A stretch of 64,000 nt of DNA from Pseudomonadota bacterium (GCA_023389155.1 JAEWEV010000015.1:72467-136466), one strand, 5' to 3'; positions 16,657 through 26,961 are shown, counted from the stretch's first letter. Translations and numbers: made by a program. Notes: generated by a model not told the origin, from the sequence alone.

Positions 16657-19600
16657 ATTCGCACTCCTTCTATTTGGGATGCCTGCACCATAGCAAACGC
16701 TCGGCCATCGCGATGCTCCTCAATGTGTGCAAGTACCCGACCCATCGGCGACTGCTGGTGACGCTCGCGCCACATACGAGCCGCGCCGACAATCACTAGT
16801 CGATCCATGGCACGCGAAATCGCTACGTTCACTCGTTCACGGCTACTCAAGAAACCTTGCACGAACTTGCCATTATTCCGAGTAGTGGCCACAATGATGA
16901 TCCGGTTCTCCTTGCCTTGATAACTATCGACCGTATCAATCTTGATTAGACGCCTGTAGCCCGTTGCCCAATCCTGCTCACTAAACAATCGCTGTAACAG
17001 ACGCTGCTGTTCGGCATACATGCAAATGACCCCGATGGGCTTATCATCCTCCGAGCAATCTTTCATCAGCGACTGGATAAAAGCTTCTGTAGTGCAAATC
17101 GAGCGTAATAAATCCAATATTTCATGGGCTTCATAGAGATTATCGAAACCCGGCTCCTTGGGTCGGTCATATGATTCCCGCCCAGCATCCGAGGTATCGA
17201 CCCAGGTTACAACGGCTTGGAGACGTTCCGGCAATGCCTCAAACCAAGCTGGCGGATCACCCCGACCTGGCTGCAACGGCACGGGATAGAAGCAATCGGA
17301 GACCAACTGACCGATCGGTGGCGCCATGCGATATTGAGTCTGCAACGTAGCGCCAACCTGCTGACCATAATCAGACTCAAACGCCCGTTCAAAATCGCTG
17401 CGTGTTAACACTGAGCGCTCCGACCACTGCAGATCAGCAGCAATCCGTCGCACTTGTGGCTCTGTGTATAGCGGCGGTAGCTGGCGATGATCTCCAACCA
17501 ACAGGACTCGCCGGCCCGACTGAATCGCAACTGCTAGCTCCCCAGGAGTGGCGCGGGCGGCCTCATCGACAATCACCCAGTCGTAGCGATTTTTCACAAC
17601 CCCAAACTGTGACCTTCCCAGTCCCACACAAGTACCGCACACTAAAGACCGTGTCTTCGCAAGAAACTCTTCAAAATTTCCGCGCAATGTACCTAGTCGA
17701 TCCACCCACTCCTGCGCCATCTCTATGACTTGGTCGAGCTTAGCCACCGCATCGTGCGACGTCACACCGTAAGTCTCCATGGCTGTACGCTTCAGTTGCT
17801 CAACGATGTCACGTGGATCTTCTACATCCTGAATTCCAAATTTCTCGATCGCCAACCTCCGAAAACGATCTGAGCGCTGTCCGATACGAGCCGGCAGAGA
17901 AGAAAGCTCTTCCTTAGAGACGTTTGACTGCTCCTGCTTGAGCATTAATCGATCGATTTCCCGACGCAAACTGCCAAGATGAAAGTCGATGTCGAACCAA
18001 GCTTCCACGAACGCGCTGGGTAGCCCCAGGTTGCGGTTTAACGCAGCAACCCGTCGGCGCATTTCGGAACGAAACAATTCTCGATAAGCCTGCAAAATTG
18101 AGGCCGAATGATGCGGCCGAAGTTGCTCCGACACCATTCCCTCGGCGCCAAACCGCACCACATCAAGTGGCAGATTAGTATGCTGGCACAACTCGATGAC
18201 TTTCTCGGCTGCGGTATTGACCGCCTCATGTGACTGGCTCGCAAGCAGGATGCTTTTTGCACCATGAGCCATCGCATAGTGAATAAACGACGCAATAAAC
18301 GCTGTCTTGCCCGTACCCGGAGGGCCTTGAAGCAGACTGAGCGGCCCCTTTGTCCATAGTTTGACGAAAGCGTCACGCTGTTGACGATTCAAGGAAAACA
18401 CCAGTTTTCCCGAATCATCATAACGATCATACGTATCAAGCTCTTCCTCAGTCGGCGGTGCTTGTAGGTCCTGAGGGGATGGACATAAACGAGGATCGAA
18501 GTAGTCAATCAGGTCAGGCAAAACAGACTCGCGCCCTAAGATGCGCATGACGGCCAAATGGCGGCGACGAAATGAAGATAGGTCTTGCTGGCTACGCAAC
18601 TTAATACGCTCACCCACGCCTGTCTGCATGCGAAAGCGAGTGTTTTCAAGCACAAGGATGGACTGCGTGGTTTCACGGATATCGACGTCACCAATGCGCA
18701 TCAACTCTCCGCTCACCTCTTGCAACGCCTCGACCTTCGCATCAGACTCATAGTCAAGCGCTTCGCCTTCTTTGTGATAGGGAATACGCAACTTATCGCG
18801 ACGACCCATCTCTCGCGTTACCGAAGCAACAATTTCGACCTCAGGCAACGTCGCTTCTTCAGCTTCTAGAATCGCACGCCAAAGAGCCTCGGTAGCTGGT
18901 ACAGCACGCCCTGAACCAGTTATGTTGTCCTCTTCAAGTTCAGTCTGATCTACAGGTTCGTCAAGGCCAAGCATCCGAGCCTGAACCACAGCAACAGCCG
19001 AACTCACCTCCGGAAGTGCCAGCAAAGCTTTGAGCAGATCGTCAGCATTGTCTGCCGATGCGGGAAGAAACTGGATATCCGCTTGCAGCTTTGCGCATGC
19101 TTTATTAGCGGTATATACAAATTGGCTATGCGGCATTTCACGCAGGCGCAGAGACCTAAACTCGAGCGTTTCAGGTTTGAGAAAAACGAGTAAACGCTGC
19201 CGCACTCCAGACACCGAAATTTCCACATGCGACGACTTCTGCCCGTTACGCGGCCGTTCAATCGCGACTCCAATATGGAATTGTCCATTATCACCGTTAA
19301 GCGGTGCGCGTGAGGTCAGTTGACGGATGTTCACGACAAAGGAAGGCCCAATGTCTGGTACGGGTGGGTTCAACAACTGATTCAGAGCGTCATCAATTAG
19401 ATCGAGTGCGTGCACACGCAACTCACGATCAAGACAGCGTCGAATCTCCTCACGCAAAGGTGCTGGATCCGTTTCCCCCCAAGACGAAACGCAGTCCAAT
19501 AATTCCGCACAAATTTTCGCTACCGCGTAGCAATCGCGCTGCTCCGGTGAGACTGTGCCGTAATCCCCAGGCGCATAGGCTATGTTGTGCGGCTCAACTC

Positions 19601-21536
19601 CCCCTCCCTGCAGGAGGTCAATGGCATCGATAAAGCGTACTTCACCGGATTCAACTAGGACATTACCAGGATGCAAATCACCGTGCTGAATATCCAAAGC
19701 ATGAAGATGCCTAGTAGCCTTGACCAGTTGATGGCACAACGCAAGTATGTCTGACACCGTTTCACAGGCTGCGCCAGCTTCAAATATGCCATGACCATCC
19801 ACCCAATGCTGGACTAGAAAAGTGCCGGCATCTGAAATGCCAAAATCGACTATTGGAGCTAACGACGTACTTGGCTGAGTTTTTATCAACCATGCTTTGT
19901 CGAGAAACGCCTTCAACACATGAGTTTCTTCCGAACGCTTTGGATCTGGACGGCGACCGTACCAGATTTTGACAGAAACCGGTCGACCTCCAACCGTTGA
20001 GCGATAAAGATGACTGTTCCCTTGTTTGAGGTTTTCCTCCAAGGGATAAGTCACAATAGGCATGATCTCACTGAGATAAGGCTCAAAGGCGCGCATGTCC
20101 ACCTCACCTTTGGGCTGCCTGCCAATGGCCAAACCGTTCAGGGCATCGAGCATAACGCGGGCATTAGGAAAACGCGCTGATGGCACCAGATCTAGAGCTT
20201 TAGCAAACCAATCGGCCAGGTCTGGATCGCAAGTGATATCAGTTGGCTCTTCCCATTGGAAAATTCCCTCCGCCTGAGGCGGCGGGCTCAAAAACAGCAC
20301 ATGATGCGCTGCGGCTCCCAATAGGTAAACGTCACCTTGAAACGCATCACTCGACTCACCTTGGCCTAGCTCAGAGTCCTCGGGAAGCACAGCCTGGCCC
20401 GCCCGCAGGCTGTTACGCAGAGGTCCCACTGTTCCTACTTCGGGAAAATAGGCAGTCAGTAAACCCGAGATAGAGACTTTCGAAGGACGTTCCAGCCACA
20501 GGCTATGATCACTAATATCACGGTGCGCCACACCAGCATCGTGCAAATCAGCAAAATGTGACAGCAAAACCTTAATAATGGCCAGGCGATCATTAAAGCT
20601 TATGTCTGGACCATGGCGTTGGACGAACTCATTAAGTCTGAGTTGACGTGAAGGTAGCCGATACAGCTCGCAAAAATCAGCGTCGATGTCGTCACGCGTT
20701 GGATGAGACAGCGGTTGAAGCACTACGCCATCTAAATACTCGCATTGCTCCTGGATAAAGCCTATGACCTTATGTTCGCGCAACGCAATGCGCGCGCGCT
20801 CATCAATGGTATCGGCAATACCTGACAGTACCGAAAAATCCCACCGCCGAAGCAATGCTTCATGACGCTGATCATCCTTCTTTACCGACTTGTACTCCTT
20901 GTACAACGCCTTTGGGTGTTGGAAGGTCGCCTCGCCAGCAATCCGAAAATTATTGAAGGAAAAGCCAGAGGGTTTGAAATCACGACCACGGAAAAACTGA
21001 GTGAAGACCTGCAGATGTTGATTTGGTTTTCCCGCACACGACGTACTAAATTCCCTCCGGTAGCCGCCTTGCTTAGCTATTTTCAGAAACTGATCGAGTG
21101 TACAAACAAACGCTTTCTCATCATCCGGTATTTCCGAGAAATCCGCAGGGCCGCACATTACAACGCGATAATCAATGAAAACCGAGCGGGCAGGCTCCTT
21201 AAGTCGATTACGTATCTTGGAAGAGAGAATCTTCCACTTATCCGCCAGAACCTTCACAGGCGAGCGGCCCATGTCTTCACCGTCACGTAGCCAATGATCC
21301 TGCATAGGCTCAATCTTGCCACGCCACTTTTTCAACTCGATAAGCAAAAGTCGGTCATGGGTCAGTAATACCAAGTCGATTTCACGATCTCGATACGTCG
21401 TATCCATCATCATAAATCCGGCATAACCCTGCCATGACTGACTGAACTCGGATGCGTTGAAGGCCGTGCGCATGCGCTCTAGAGCCTCCTTCTCCGACGC
21501 ATGAATACCATCACTGCTAATGATGTCTATCTTCAT
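16653..21536 (-). CDS. NERD nuclease - double kinase-like - UPF1-type helicase fusion (candidate antiphage effector)
   Basis: The 1627-residue protein has four modules. (1) NERD/PD-(D/E)xK nuclease, residues about 1-120: REIDLVLLTHDRLLLIELKK gives the D...ExK pattern. (2) Kinase-like domain, about 270-470, with HRDISDHS near 337 and no DFG, so probably inactive. (3) Second kinase-like domain, about 490-720: VKIW near 522 and HGDLHPGNVL near 619, with IDA in place of DFG. (4) SF1B helicase, about 1040-1600: GPPGTGKT near 1069, DEAA near 1324, GDHRQLPP near 1350, VDSYQGKE near 1537 and RVNVAISRA near 1570. Helicase-kinase fusions occur in Mokosh-type defence systems, but those pair with a PLD protein. 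The role here is inferred from domains and location. Confidence 0.85.
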   Translation of the reverse strand: MKIDIISSDGIHASEKEALERMRTAFNASEFSQSWQGYAGFMMMDTTYRDREIDLVLLTHDRLLLIELKKWRGKIEPMQDHWLRDGEDMGRSPVKVLADKWKILSSKIRNRLKEPARSVFIDYRVVMCGPADFSEIPDDEKAFVCTLDQFLKIAKQGGYRREFSTSCAGKPNQHLQVFTQFFRGRDFKPSGFSFNNFRIAGEATFQHPKALYKEYKSVKKDDQRHEALLRRWDFSVLSGIADTIDERARIALREHKVIGFIQEQCEYLDGVVLQPLSHPTRDDIDADFCELYRLPSRQLRLNEFVQRHGPDISFNDRLAIIKVLLSHFADLHDAGVAHRDISDHSLWLERPSKVSISGLLTAYFPEVGTVGPLRNSLRAGQAVLPEDSELGQGESSDAFQGDVYLLGAAAHHVLFLSPPPQAEGIFQWEEPTDITCDPDLADWFAKALDLVPSARFPNARVMLDALNGLAIGRQPKGEVDMRAFEPYLSEIMPIVTYPLEENLKQGNSHLYRSTVGGRPVSVKIWYGRRPDPKRSEETHVLKAFLDKAWLIKTQPSTSLAPIVDFGISDAGTFLVQHWVDGHGIFEAGAACETVSDILALCHQLVKATRHLHALDIQHGDLHPGNVLVESGEVRFIDAIDLLQGGGVEPHNIAYAPGDYGTVSPEQRDCYAVAKICAELLDCVSSWGETDPAPLREEIRRCLDRELRVHALDLIDDALNQLLNPPVPDIGPSFVVNIRQLTSRAPLNGDNGQFHIGVAIERPRNGQKSSHVEISVSGVRQRLLVFLKPETLEFRSLRLREMPHSQFVYTANKACAKLQADIQFLPASADNADDLLKALLALPEVSSAVAVVQARMLGLDEPVDQTELEEDNITGSGRAVPATEALWRAILEAEEATLPEVEIVASVTREMGRRDKLRIPYHKEGEALDYESDAKVEALQEVSGELMRIGDVDIRETTQSILVLENTRFRMQTGVGERIKLRSQQDLSSFRRRHLAVMRILGRESVLPDLIDYFDPRLCPSPQDLQAPPTEEELDTYDRYDDSGKLVFSLNRQQRDAFVKLWTKGPLSLLQGPPGTGKTAFIASFIHYAMAHGAKSILLASQSHEAVNTAAEKVIELCQHTNLPLDVVRFGAEGMVSEQLRPHHSASILQAYRELFRSEMRRRVAALNRNLGLPSAFVEAWFDIDFHLGSLRREIDRLMLKQEQSNVSKEELSSLPARIGQRSDRFRRLAIEKFGIQDVEDPRDIVEQLKRTAMETYGVTSHDAVAKLDQVIEMAQEWVDRLGTLRGNFEEFLAKTRSLVCGTCVGLGRSQFGVVKNRYDWVIVDEAARATPGELAVAIQSGRRVLLVGDHRQLPPLYTEPQVRRIAADLQWSERSVLTRSDFERAFESDYGQQVGATLQTQYRMAPPIGQLVSDCFYPVPLQPGRGDPPAWFEALPERLQAVVTWVDTSDAGRESYDRPKEPGFDNLYEAHEILDLLRSICTTEAFIQSLMKDCSEDDKPIGVICMYAEQQRLLQRLFSEQDWATGYRRLIKIDTVDSYQGKENRIIIVATTRNNGKFVQGFLSSRERVNVAISRAMDRLVIVGAARMWRERHQQSPMGRVLAHIEEHRDGRAFAMVQASQIEGVRI

Positions 21537-21720
21537 TCTTGAATTCTCGGGATACAGGTCATGTCCGCAACAGCACTACGTTGGGCATTCGAAGCCCCGT
21601 GATCGGGAAGCCTAACCACAGCGCCATTTACTCCTTATATATGGCGAATGCAAACCTTCTGACTATGACGGTGAATAGATGCAGCAATAAATCAAAAGGT
21701 TTCGGAAACTTTAGGTTACC

Positions 21721-21936
21721 TTATCTTAACCTCTTAAACCCTCGACCACTAGCCATGAACCGCTCCAGCATATGTGGAATCAGCGTCACGGCATCGACAG
21801 CTTCCCCATACGTCTGCGCATGCTGCGCAGCATAGCGCTCCAGCTCCGCTTTCAGGCTGACCGGGCATGTGAAGGTCAGCTTAACGGTCGTTGTTGTAGG
21901 TAGCGGCCCCAAACGCAGCTTTCGGGTAGTGCTCAT
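21721..21936 (-). CDS. DUF2274 small protein, end of the trb operon
   Basis: The 71-residue protein (KLRLGPLPTTTTVKLTFTCP...LKAELERYAAQHAQTYGEAVD) matches DUF2274, a short RHH-like protein that regularly follows trbI in Tn4371-type ICEs. Function is unknown. It overlaps trbI by four bases (ATGA). The 184-bp gap on its other side contains the start of the helicase operon on the same strand. Confidence 0.85.
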   Translation of the reverse strand: MSTTRKLRLGPLPTTTTVKLTFTCPVSLKAELERYAAQHAQTYGEAVDAVTLIPHMLERFMASGRGFKRLR

Positions 21937-23246
21937 TGTGATGCTCCCTTGTTGAAGAACAATGGCTGGTACGGTCGCAGCACTAAATCTTTGTTGACGA
22001 TGATCCGCACCGGCAAGCCGGGGCGACTGGTCAAGGTGGGCTGGATGTTCATGTTGCGCCGGGTCATTTCCTGGCCGACCTGATTGATGCTGTCCTGGGC
22101 GCTGTCGCGTCCCGCGATGATGATGCGGTCGCCGTCTTGGCGGTTTTCCGGGGCGGCCAGCTCGGCGCCCACTCCCAGCAATGTTGTCAGTACCGCACCG
22201 CCAACGATGCGGCCCCAGTGCCAGTCCACCTCATCTTCCAGGCCGGCATAGCCCGCCGGGTCGGTGCCGATCAGGTTATCCAGTGTGAGCGAGGACGTGT
22301 CAGGCAGGATGACCCGATGCCACACAACCTGTACCCGGCTTTGGCCGTAGCTGACCTGGCTGTTGTAGCGGCCCAGGATGCGCGAGCCTTGCGGAATCAA
22401 CAGATACTTGCCGGTCGCAGAGTCATAGACGGGTTCTGTCACAGTGCCGATGACATCGCCCGGAAGATCGGATTTGATGCCTGTCACCAAGGCCGCCGCG
22501 ATCACCGTACCGGCCATGACCTGATATGGCGACACGGGCATTTGCAGGTTGCCGGAATTACGGGTTTCCGCAGAGCCGGATTGCAGGAATGCCTCTTTCT
22601 GGTCTTGCCGGTTCTGTGCTGCGGTGGGGTCGGTCGGCTGTGCTGCTGTAGAAGCTGGGCCTGCGGCCAGCGGATCGAAGGCGGCCATCGCATTATCTAT
22701 ACCGGGAGCCACGGGCATGGCCTGTGCAGTCGCCGCCGCCGCAGGTTGTCCAGACTGCCCCTGGCCAGTGCGGAAAAATACCGACGAAGCAGCCGCCGCT
22801 TCAGCTTCTTTGCGCCGCGCTTCCCGTTCAGCAGCTTCAGCATCAACGCCCGGCGGCGCATAGGTGGCGACCGCTGGTTGCTGGCTATTCACGATGGCCG
22901 GCCCCAAGTCGCCGGGCAGCGGCGGGCCAAGTTCCGGCACATCGGGTGGCACTTCTGGTGTCAGCAGCATGGAGTAGTCTGCAGGCAAGGCATCAAGCCC
23001 TTCCGATTTTGACACCCGGTCCACGTTGTAAAGCTCGGTCTGTGTACCTGCACCTCGCCGCTGGGGTTGCAGCGACCAGATCGTGGCGCCCAGCACGGCC
23101 ACCGACAGCCCGCCCACCAGCAGGGCTAAGGTGCGCCGGTTCAATCGCGTCACAGGCCGGGGCTGGGCGCGCAGCGCCACGGCTTCAGGTGCCACTTTAT
23201 CGGCCGCTTGTGGCGTGGCTGGATCGGGTGCGCGTTCCTCACTCAT
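21933..23246 (-). CDS. trbI: Conjugal transfer protein TrbI (VirB10-like)
   Basis: The 437-residue protein spans the envelope in the type IV secretion channel. Seen: a cytoplasmic N-terminus, one transmembrane helix (LALLVGGLSVAVLGATIW, about 40-57), a proline- and alanine-rich periplasmic linker, and the C-terminal VirB10/TrbI domain (GTVTEPVYDSATGKYLLIPQ, GSRILGRYNSQVSYGQ, LTTLLGVGAELAAPEN). Length is typical. It lies 2 bp after trbG, and a partial copy stands at 14600-14978. Confidence 0.95.
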   Translation of the reverse strand: MSEERAPDPATPQAADKVAPEAVALRAQPRPVTRLNRRTLALLVGGLSVAVLGATIWSLQPQRRGAGTQTELYNVDRVSKSEGLDALPADYSMLLTPEVPPDVPELGPPLPGDLGPAIVNSQQPAVATYAPPGVDAEAAEREARRKEAEAAAASSVFFRTGQGQSGQPAAAATAQAMPVAPGIDNAMAAFDPLAAGPASTAAQPTDPTAAQNRQDQKEAFLQSGSAETRNSGNLQMPVSPYQVMAGTVIAAALVTGIKSDLPGDVIGTVTEPVYDSATGKYLLIPQGSRILGRYNSQVSYGQSRVQVVWHRVILPDTSSLTLDNLIGTDPAGYAGLEDEVDWHWGRIVGGAVLTTLLGVGAELAAPENRQDGDRIIIAGRDSAQDSINQVGQEMTRRNMNIQPTLTSRPGLPVRIIVNKDLVLRPYQPLFFNKGASQ

Positions 23247-23248
23247 GT

Positions 23249-24241
23249 TCAGTTCCTCCGCGTCACACCATCAGTGCGTTCAATGCGCACCACGTCACCC
23301 CGATCACCGCCCAGGCGCAGTTCAGCCGCACCAAAGAGCCGATCCACGATGTAGTACGGTGAGCGGAAGCGGTAATTCACCAGTTGGCCGTCGCCTTCAG
23401 CGCCGATCACAAAGAGCGGAGGCAACTCTCCTTGCTCGATGCCAGCCGGAAACTGGATATAGACCTTCTGCCCATCATCAAAGGCCCGCAGCGGCTTCCA
23501 AGGTGGATTACTGCCGCTGACGGCATAGCGGAAACGCAGATGTTCCAGCGCCACCCCACTATCAACAGGCGCACCGGCGTGCGCTGCCTGATTCTGACGC
23601 TGCAAAGCCAGCATCCGATCCTTCGGATACTCCCAGGACACGGACGCCATCCATGTCTTTTCGGTAGAAGTCAGTTCCAGCAGATAGGTGCGGCGGCTGG
23701 TGGTGATAACCAGATTCGTTTTCAGGCCAGAGCGGATAGGTTTAACCAGCACATTCACGCGCAAATCCGCACCGCTGCCGCTGGAGGTATCACCCACTAT
23801 CCAGCGCACCGTGTCGCCGGCGGCGACCGTTACCAGTTCCTCGCCTGGCTGCAGCGCAATCACCGTCACGCGGCCCACGCCGGTATAGACCTGATATAGC
23901 GCGCCGTCGCTATAGGGCCAGACCTGAATGGCATTGACGTAACCTTCGCGAGTGGGCGCAACCCGTGCTTCGGCATTGGCACGGGACACCCGCACTGTTT
24001 CATCGGCGGGTTCGGGCGTAACTTTACCAGCATCCGTACCGGGCAAGGGTTTCAGTTGCGCCGGCAGTGCCAGGGGTTCAGGCACAGCGATCACTTCGAC
24101 CGGGCTAGGCGGCTCGGGCAGCAGTTCAGCCTGTACCGGCTCATCGAGCGAGATGGCCGGTGGCGGCTTGCCCTGTGTGGCGCAGCCCGCCAGGGCAAGC
24201 AGGGCCAACGGAAAAGCGTAAAAGCGCAAAGACGGCATCAT
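23249..24241 (-). CDS. trbG: Conjugal transfer protein TrbG (VirB9-like)
   Basis: The 330-residue protein has a lipoprotein-type signal (LALLALAGC, lipobox near residue 19) and a VirB9/CagX domain with NAIQVWPYSDGALYQVYTGVGRVTVIALQPGEELVT and WMASVSWEYPKDRML. It forms the outer-membrane ring with TrbI. Overlap with trbF is four bases. Confidence 0.94.
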   Translation of the reverse strand: MMPSLRFYAFPLALLALAGCATQGKPPPAISLDEPVQAELLPEPPSPVEVIAVPEPLALPAQLKPLPGTDAGKVTPEPADETVRVSRANAEARVAPTREGYVNAIQVWPYSDGALYQVYTGVGRVTVIALQPGEELVTVAAGDTVRWIVGDTSSGSGADLRVNVLVKPIRSGLKTNLVITTSRRTYLLELTSTEKTWMASVSWEYPKDRMLALQRQNQAAHAGAPVDSGVALEHLRFRYAVSGSNPPWKPLRAFDDGQKVYIQFPAGIEQGELPPLFVIGAEGDGQLVNYRFRSPYYIVDRLFGAAELRLGGDRGDVVRIERTDGVTRRN

Positions 24242-24942
24242 CGCTGTGCTCCTTCAGAAGAATCAAGTTCACGGCTCCACGACAGGCCATTGACGTAAAG
24301 CCCCAGGGGGTTCTTGCGCAAACGCGCTTCGGTGCGCGGCGGCTGATGCACGATGGACACCACCGCTGTCCAACGCTCCAGACCTGCGGATGCGCCATTG
24401 ACGTAGCGGCGTTCTGTCCAGCGCACGTTGAAGGACGTGTCGCTCGCCCGCACGACACTCGTGATCTGCACCGTCACGGACTCTTTGCCAATGCGGGTAA
24501 AGGGATCATTCACCCGTGCGTAGTCATTCAGCACAGCGGCCCCCTTGTCCGTGGTGTAGTCGTAGGCGTCCAGCCAGTTCTGGCGCACCACGACGGGGTC
24601 GATGGAGAGCGAGCGCACCAACGTGATGAAGCGGGCAATATGGTGGGCGGTTTGTGCATCGTTGGGCCGGTACGGCGAAGCCGCCTCCCCAACGGCCCGC
24701 ACCTGGCCGGCGTTATCCACCTCCACGACATAGGGCGTGACGATGGACTGCATCGAGCGCCACACCAGACCGCTGGCCATGAGCAGCGCCAACAACAGGC
24801 AGCCAAAGGCCATCAACCGCCAGTTCCTGGCCTGCACCCGCGCCGAGCCGATACGGTCGTCCCAGACCTGGGCGGCGGATTGGTAAGGTGTGGCGGGTTG
24901 CGGAGATTCGGCATAACGCACCAGCGGTCGTTTGAAACGCAT
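24238..24942 (-). CDS. trbF: Conjugal transfer protein TrbF (VirB8-like)
   Basis: The 234-residue inner-membrane assembly factor has one transmembrane helix (MAFGCLLLALLMASGLVW, about 44-61). A periplasmic VirB8 fold follows, with PYVVEVDNAGQVRAVGEA, IARFITLVRSLSIDPVVVRQNWLDAY and FNVRWTERRYVNG. Length and motif order are typical of TrbF. It sits 11 bp after trbL. Confidence 0.94.
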   Translation of the reverse strand: MRFKRPLVRYAESPQPATPYQSAAQVWDDRIGSARVQARNWRLMAFGCLLLALLMASGLVWRSMQSIVTPYVVEVDNAGQVRAVGEAASPYRPNDAQTAHHIARFITLVRSLSIDPVVVRQNWLDAYDYTTDKGAAVLNDYARVNDPFTRIGKESVTVQITSVVRASDTSFNVRWTERRYVNGASAGLERWTAVVSIVHQPPRTEARLRKNPLGLYVNGLSWSRELDSSEGAQR

Positions 24943-24953
24943 GAGGGTTCCCC

Positions 24954-26204
24954 TTATGAATCGGAATCACGCAGGCTTGGGCCTTGGCCCGCGCCGCCGC
25001 CATCCCCACCGCGCAGCGCGTGGGCAGTGGTCGTGGCGGCTTGCGTCAGTTGTTGTCGGCGGTGCAGGCGCTTAGCCCATGCCGGTTGGGCAGTGGCGCT
25101 GGCTGTCTCGGTGGACGCTCCACCGGATGCGCTTGCCTCGGCACCAGAAGCAGGGGTTGCCCCCGCCGCTCCTTTAAGGCCACCACCCGCCGCTGCACCC
25201 GTCTGAAAAGCAGACCGGATGCTGCCCGCGCTCGAACCGATGGATCGAGCCGCGCCGGAAGCCATGCGGGCGGCGCCCGGAACCATGCGTGCCCCCGCCG
25301 CCGCCGCCCCACCCACTCCCGTGGCGGCTGCACCGATGGCAACAGCAGTTCCAACCGCACCCACGGCGGCACCGGCCATGGAGCCTGCGCCCAACTGCGG
25401 GCCGCCGGAAACGAGCCCCGTCGCGATGCCCGGCCCGAAGATCCCCAACGCCAACAAAGAGAGCGACGCCAGCATGATGACCAGCGCATAGTCGACGGAC
25501 GGCTCTTCGGGATGTACCTGGAACTCAGAAAACAAGCCGCTACCAATACCGACAATCACAGCCAGCACCAGCACCTTGACGCCGGAGGACACCACATTGC
25601 CCAGTACCTTCTCGGCAAGAAATGAGGTCTTATTCCAGAGTGCAAAAGGCACCAGCACGAAGCCGGCAAGCGTGGTCAGCTTGAACTCGATCAAGGTCAC
25701 GAAAAGCTGAATCGCCAGCACGAAGAAACTCAGCACCACCACCATCCAGGCGAGAAACATCACCACGATTGGGTCGATATTGGTGAACACCTCGGGAAAT
25801 CCTGCCATGTCGCCGATTTGTTCCAAAATGGGCGCGGCGGCATCAATACCAGTTTTCGCCAGCCGTCCCGGCTGCAAGAAGTTGCCCATCGTGAGCGACG
25901 AGCCTGAAGCGATCAGGCCCAGCCCAGCGAAAGAACGGAACAGGATGCCAGCCAGCACATTGAAGTTGCCGATGATGTAGGCAAATGCCCCGACATAAAG
26001 TACCTTGCGCAGCAGCTTGGCGATCACGTCGTCGCCCTGGCCACTGGCATGATTCATCGCCCAGAACAGGCCGGCCAGCGTCATGTCGATCACGATGAGC
26101 GTAGCAGTGAGAAACGCCACATCGCCTTGCAGCAGCCCGAACCCCGAGTCGATGTACTGCGCAAAGGTAGCGAGAAAACGGTCGATCACCGCCACGTCAT
26201 TCAT
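24954..26204 (-). CDS. trbL: Conjugal transfer protein TrbL (VirB6-like)
   Basis: The 416-residue polytopic membrane protein has about six hydrophobic segments in its first 290 residues (for example FLAWMVVVLSFFVLAIQLFV and YALVIMLASLSLLALGIF). A long Ala/Gly/Ser-rich tail follows, typical of TrbL. It is the channel-lining inner-membrane component. The DNA of the tail is repetitive in GC-rich codons and gives many false ORFs on the other strand. Confidence 0.93.
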   Translation of the reverse strand: MNDVAVIDRFLATFAQYIDSGFGLLQGDVAFLTATLIVIDMTLAGLFWAMNHASGQGDDVIAKLLRKVLYVGAFAYIIGNFNVLAGILFRSFAGLGLIASGSSLTMGNFLQPGRLAKTGIDAAAPILEQIGDMAGFPEVFTNIDPIVVMFLAWMVVVLSFFVLAIQLFVTLIEFKLTTLAGFVLVPFALWNKTSFLAEKVLGNVVSSGVKVLVLAVIVGIGSGLFSEFQVHPEEPSVDYALVIMLASLSLLALGIFGPGIATGLVSGGPQLGAGSMAGAAVGAVGTAVAIGAAATGVGGAAAAGARMVPGAARMASGAARSIGSSAGSIRSAFQTGAAAGGGLKGAAGATPASGAEASASGGASTETASATAQPAWAKRLHRRQQLTQAATTTAHALRGGDGGGAGQGPSLRDSDS

Positions 26205-26220
26205 GGTTCAAGCGCTCCGA

Positions 26221-26961
26221 TCAGTTGCCGTAGAAATTCACGGCTTGCGGCGTATACGGCGTGCCGCTGCCCTGAAAGCGCTGGCGCACTTCACGGGCGC
26301 GCTCGGTCGCCGCCGCCTGGCGTGCCAGCTCCAATGAGGCGGCGCGGTCCTGGGTGATCTGAAGCTGTTGCGCCTGGATGTCCTGCTTGGCCTGCAAGGC
26401 CAGAAGCTGGTTGGTCGCTTGCATAGCCTGCAACGCGCCTTGCGCCGACTGGCTTTGATTCACCAGATCGGCCAGCGTGCTTTCATCGTCGCGCAGGTTC
26501 TGCGAGGCTTGGGCCTGCACCCGCATGGCGGTATGCAGGCCATTCAACGTATTCTTCCAGCGCTCACGGGCATCCTGAGCCATGCTGTCGCCGCTCACAG
26601 TGGCGGCATACTGGTCGGGATACAAGCGCGCAAACTCCTGATCCATATTCGCCACCTCGTAACTGAGCCCTTGCGCCTCGCCGATCAGGCGCTCGGTGGC
26701 GGCAAGCGTGGTGCGCAGACGGTTGACGACATTGAAATCCAGGCTCGCCAGATTGCGGGCCTGATTCATCAACATCTGGGCCTCGTTCTGAAGCTGGTTG
26801 ATCTGGTTGTTGATCTGCTGCAGTGTACGAACGGCGGTCAGCGTGTTCTGCGTATAGTTGGATGGGTCAAAGACCGTTTTCCAGGCCCAAGCGGGCGAAG
26901 CGGTGAGTAATGACGCCGAAAGAACGGCAGCAAGCGATACAGATAGCATGCGAGTTTTCAT
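26221..26961 (-). CDS. trbJ: Conjugal transfer protein TrbJ (VirB5-like)
   Basis: The 246-residue protein has a Sec signal peptide (LAAVLSASLLTASPAWAW, cleavage near residue 26). The mature part begins FDPSNYTQNTLTAVRTLQQINNQ and is largely helical with coiled-coil tendency. It is the minor pilus or adhesin component; in RP4, trbJ neighbours entry exclusion functions. It overlaps trbE by four bases. No trbK lies between trbJ and trbL; the exclusion-type lipoprotein is elsewhere (33808). Confidence 0.93.
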   Translation of the reverse strand: MKTRMLSVSLAAVLSASLLTASPAWAWKTVFDPSNYTQNTLTAVRTLQQINNQINQLQNEAQMLMNQARNLASLDFNVVNRLRTTLAATERLIGEAQGLSYEVANMDQEFARLYPDQYAATVSGDSMAQDARERWKNTLNGLHTAMRVQAQASQNLRDDESTLADLVNQSQSAQGALQAMQATNQLLALQAKQDIQAQQLQITQDRAASLELARQAAATERAREVRQRFQGSGTPYTPQAVNFYGN

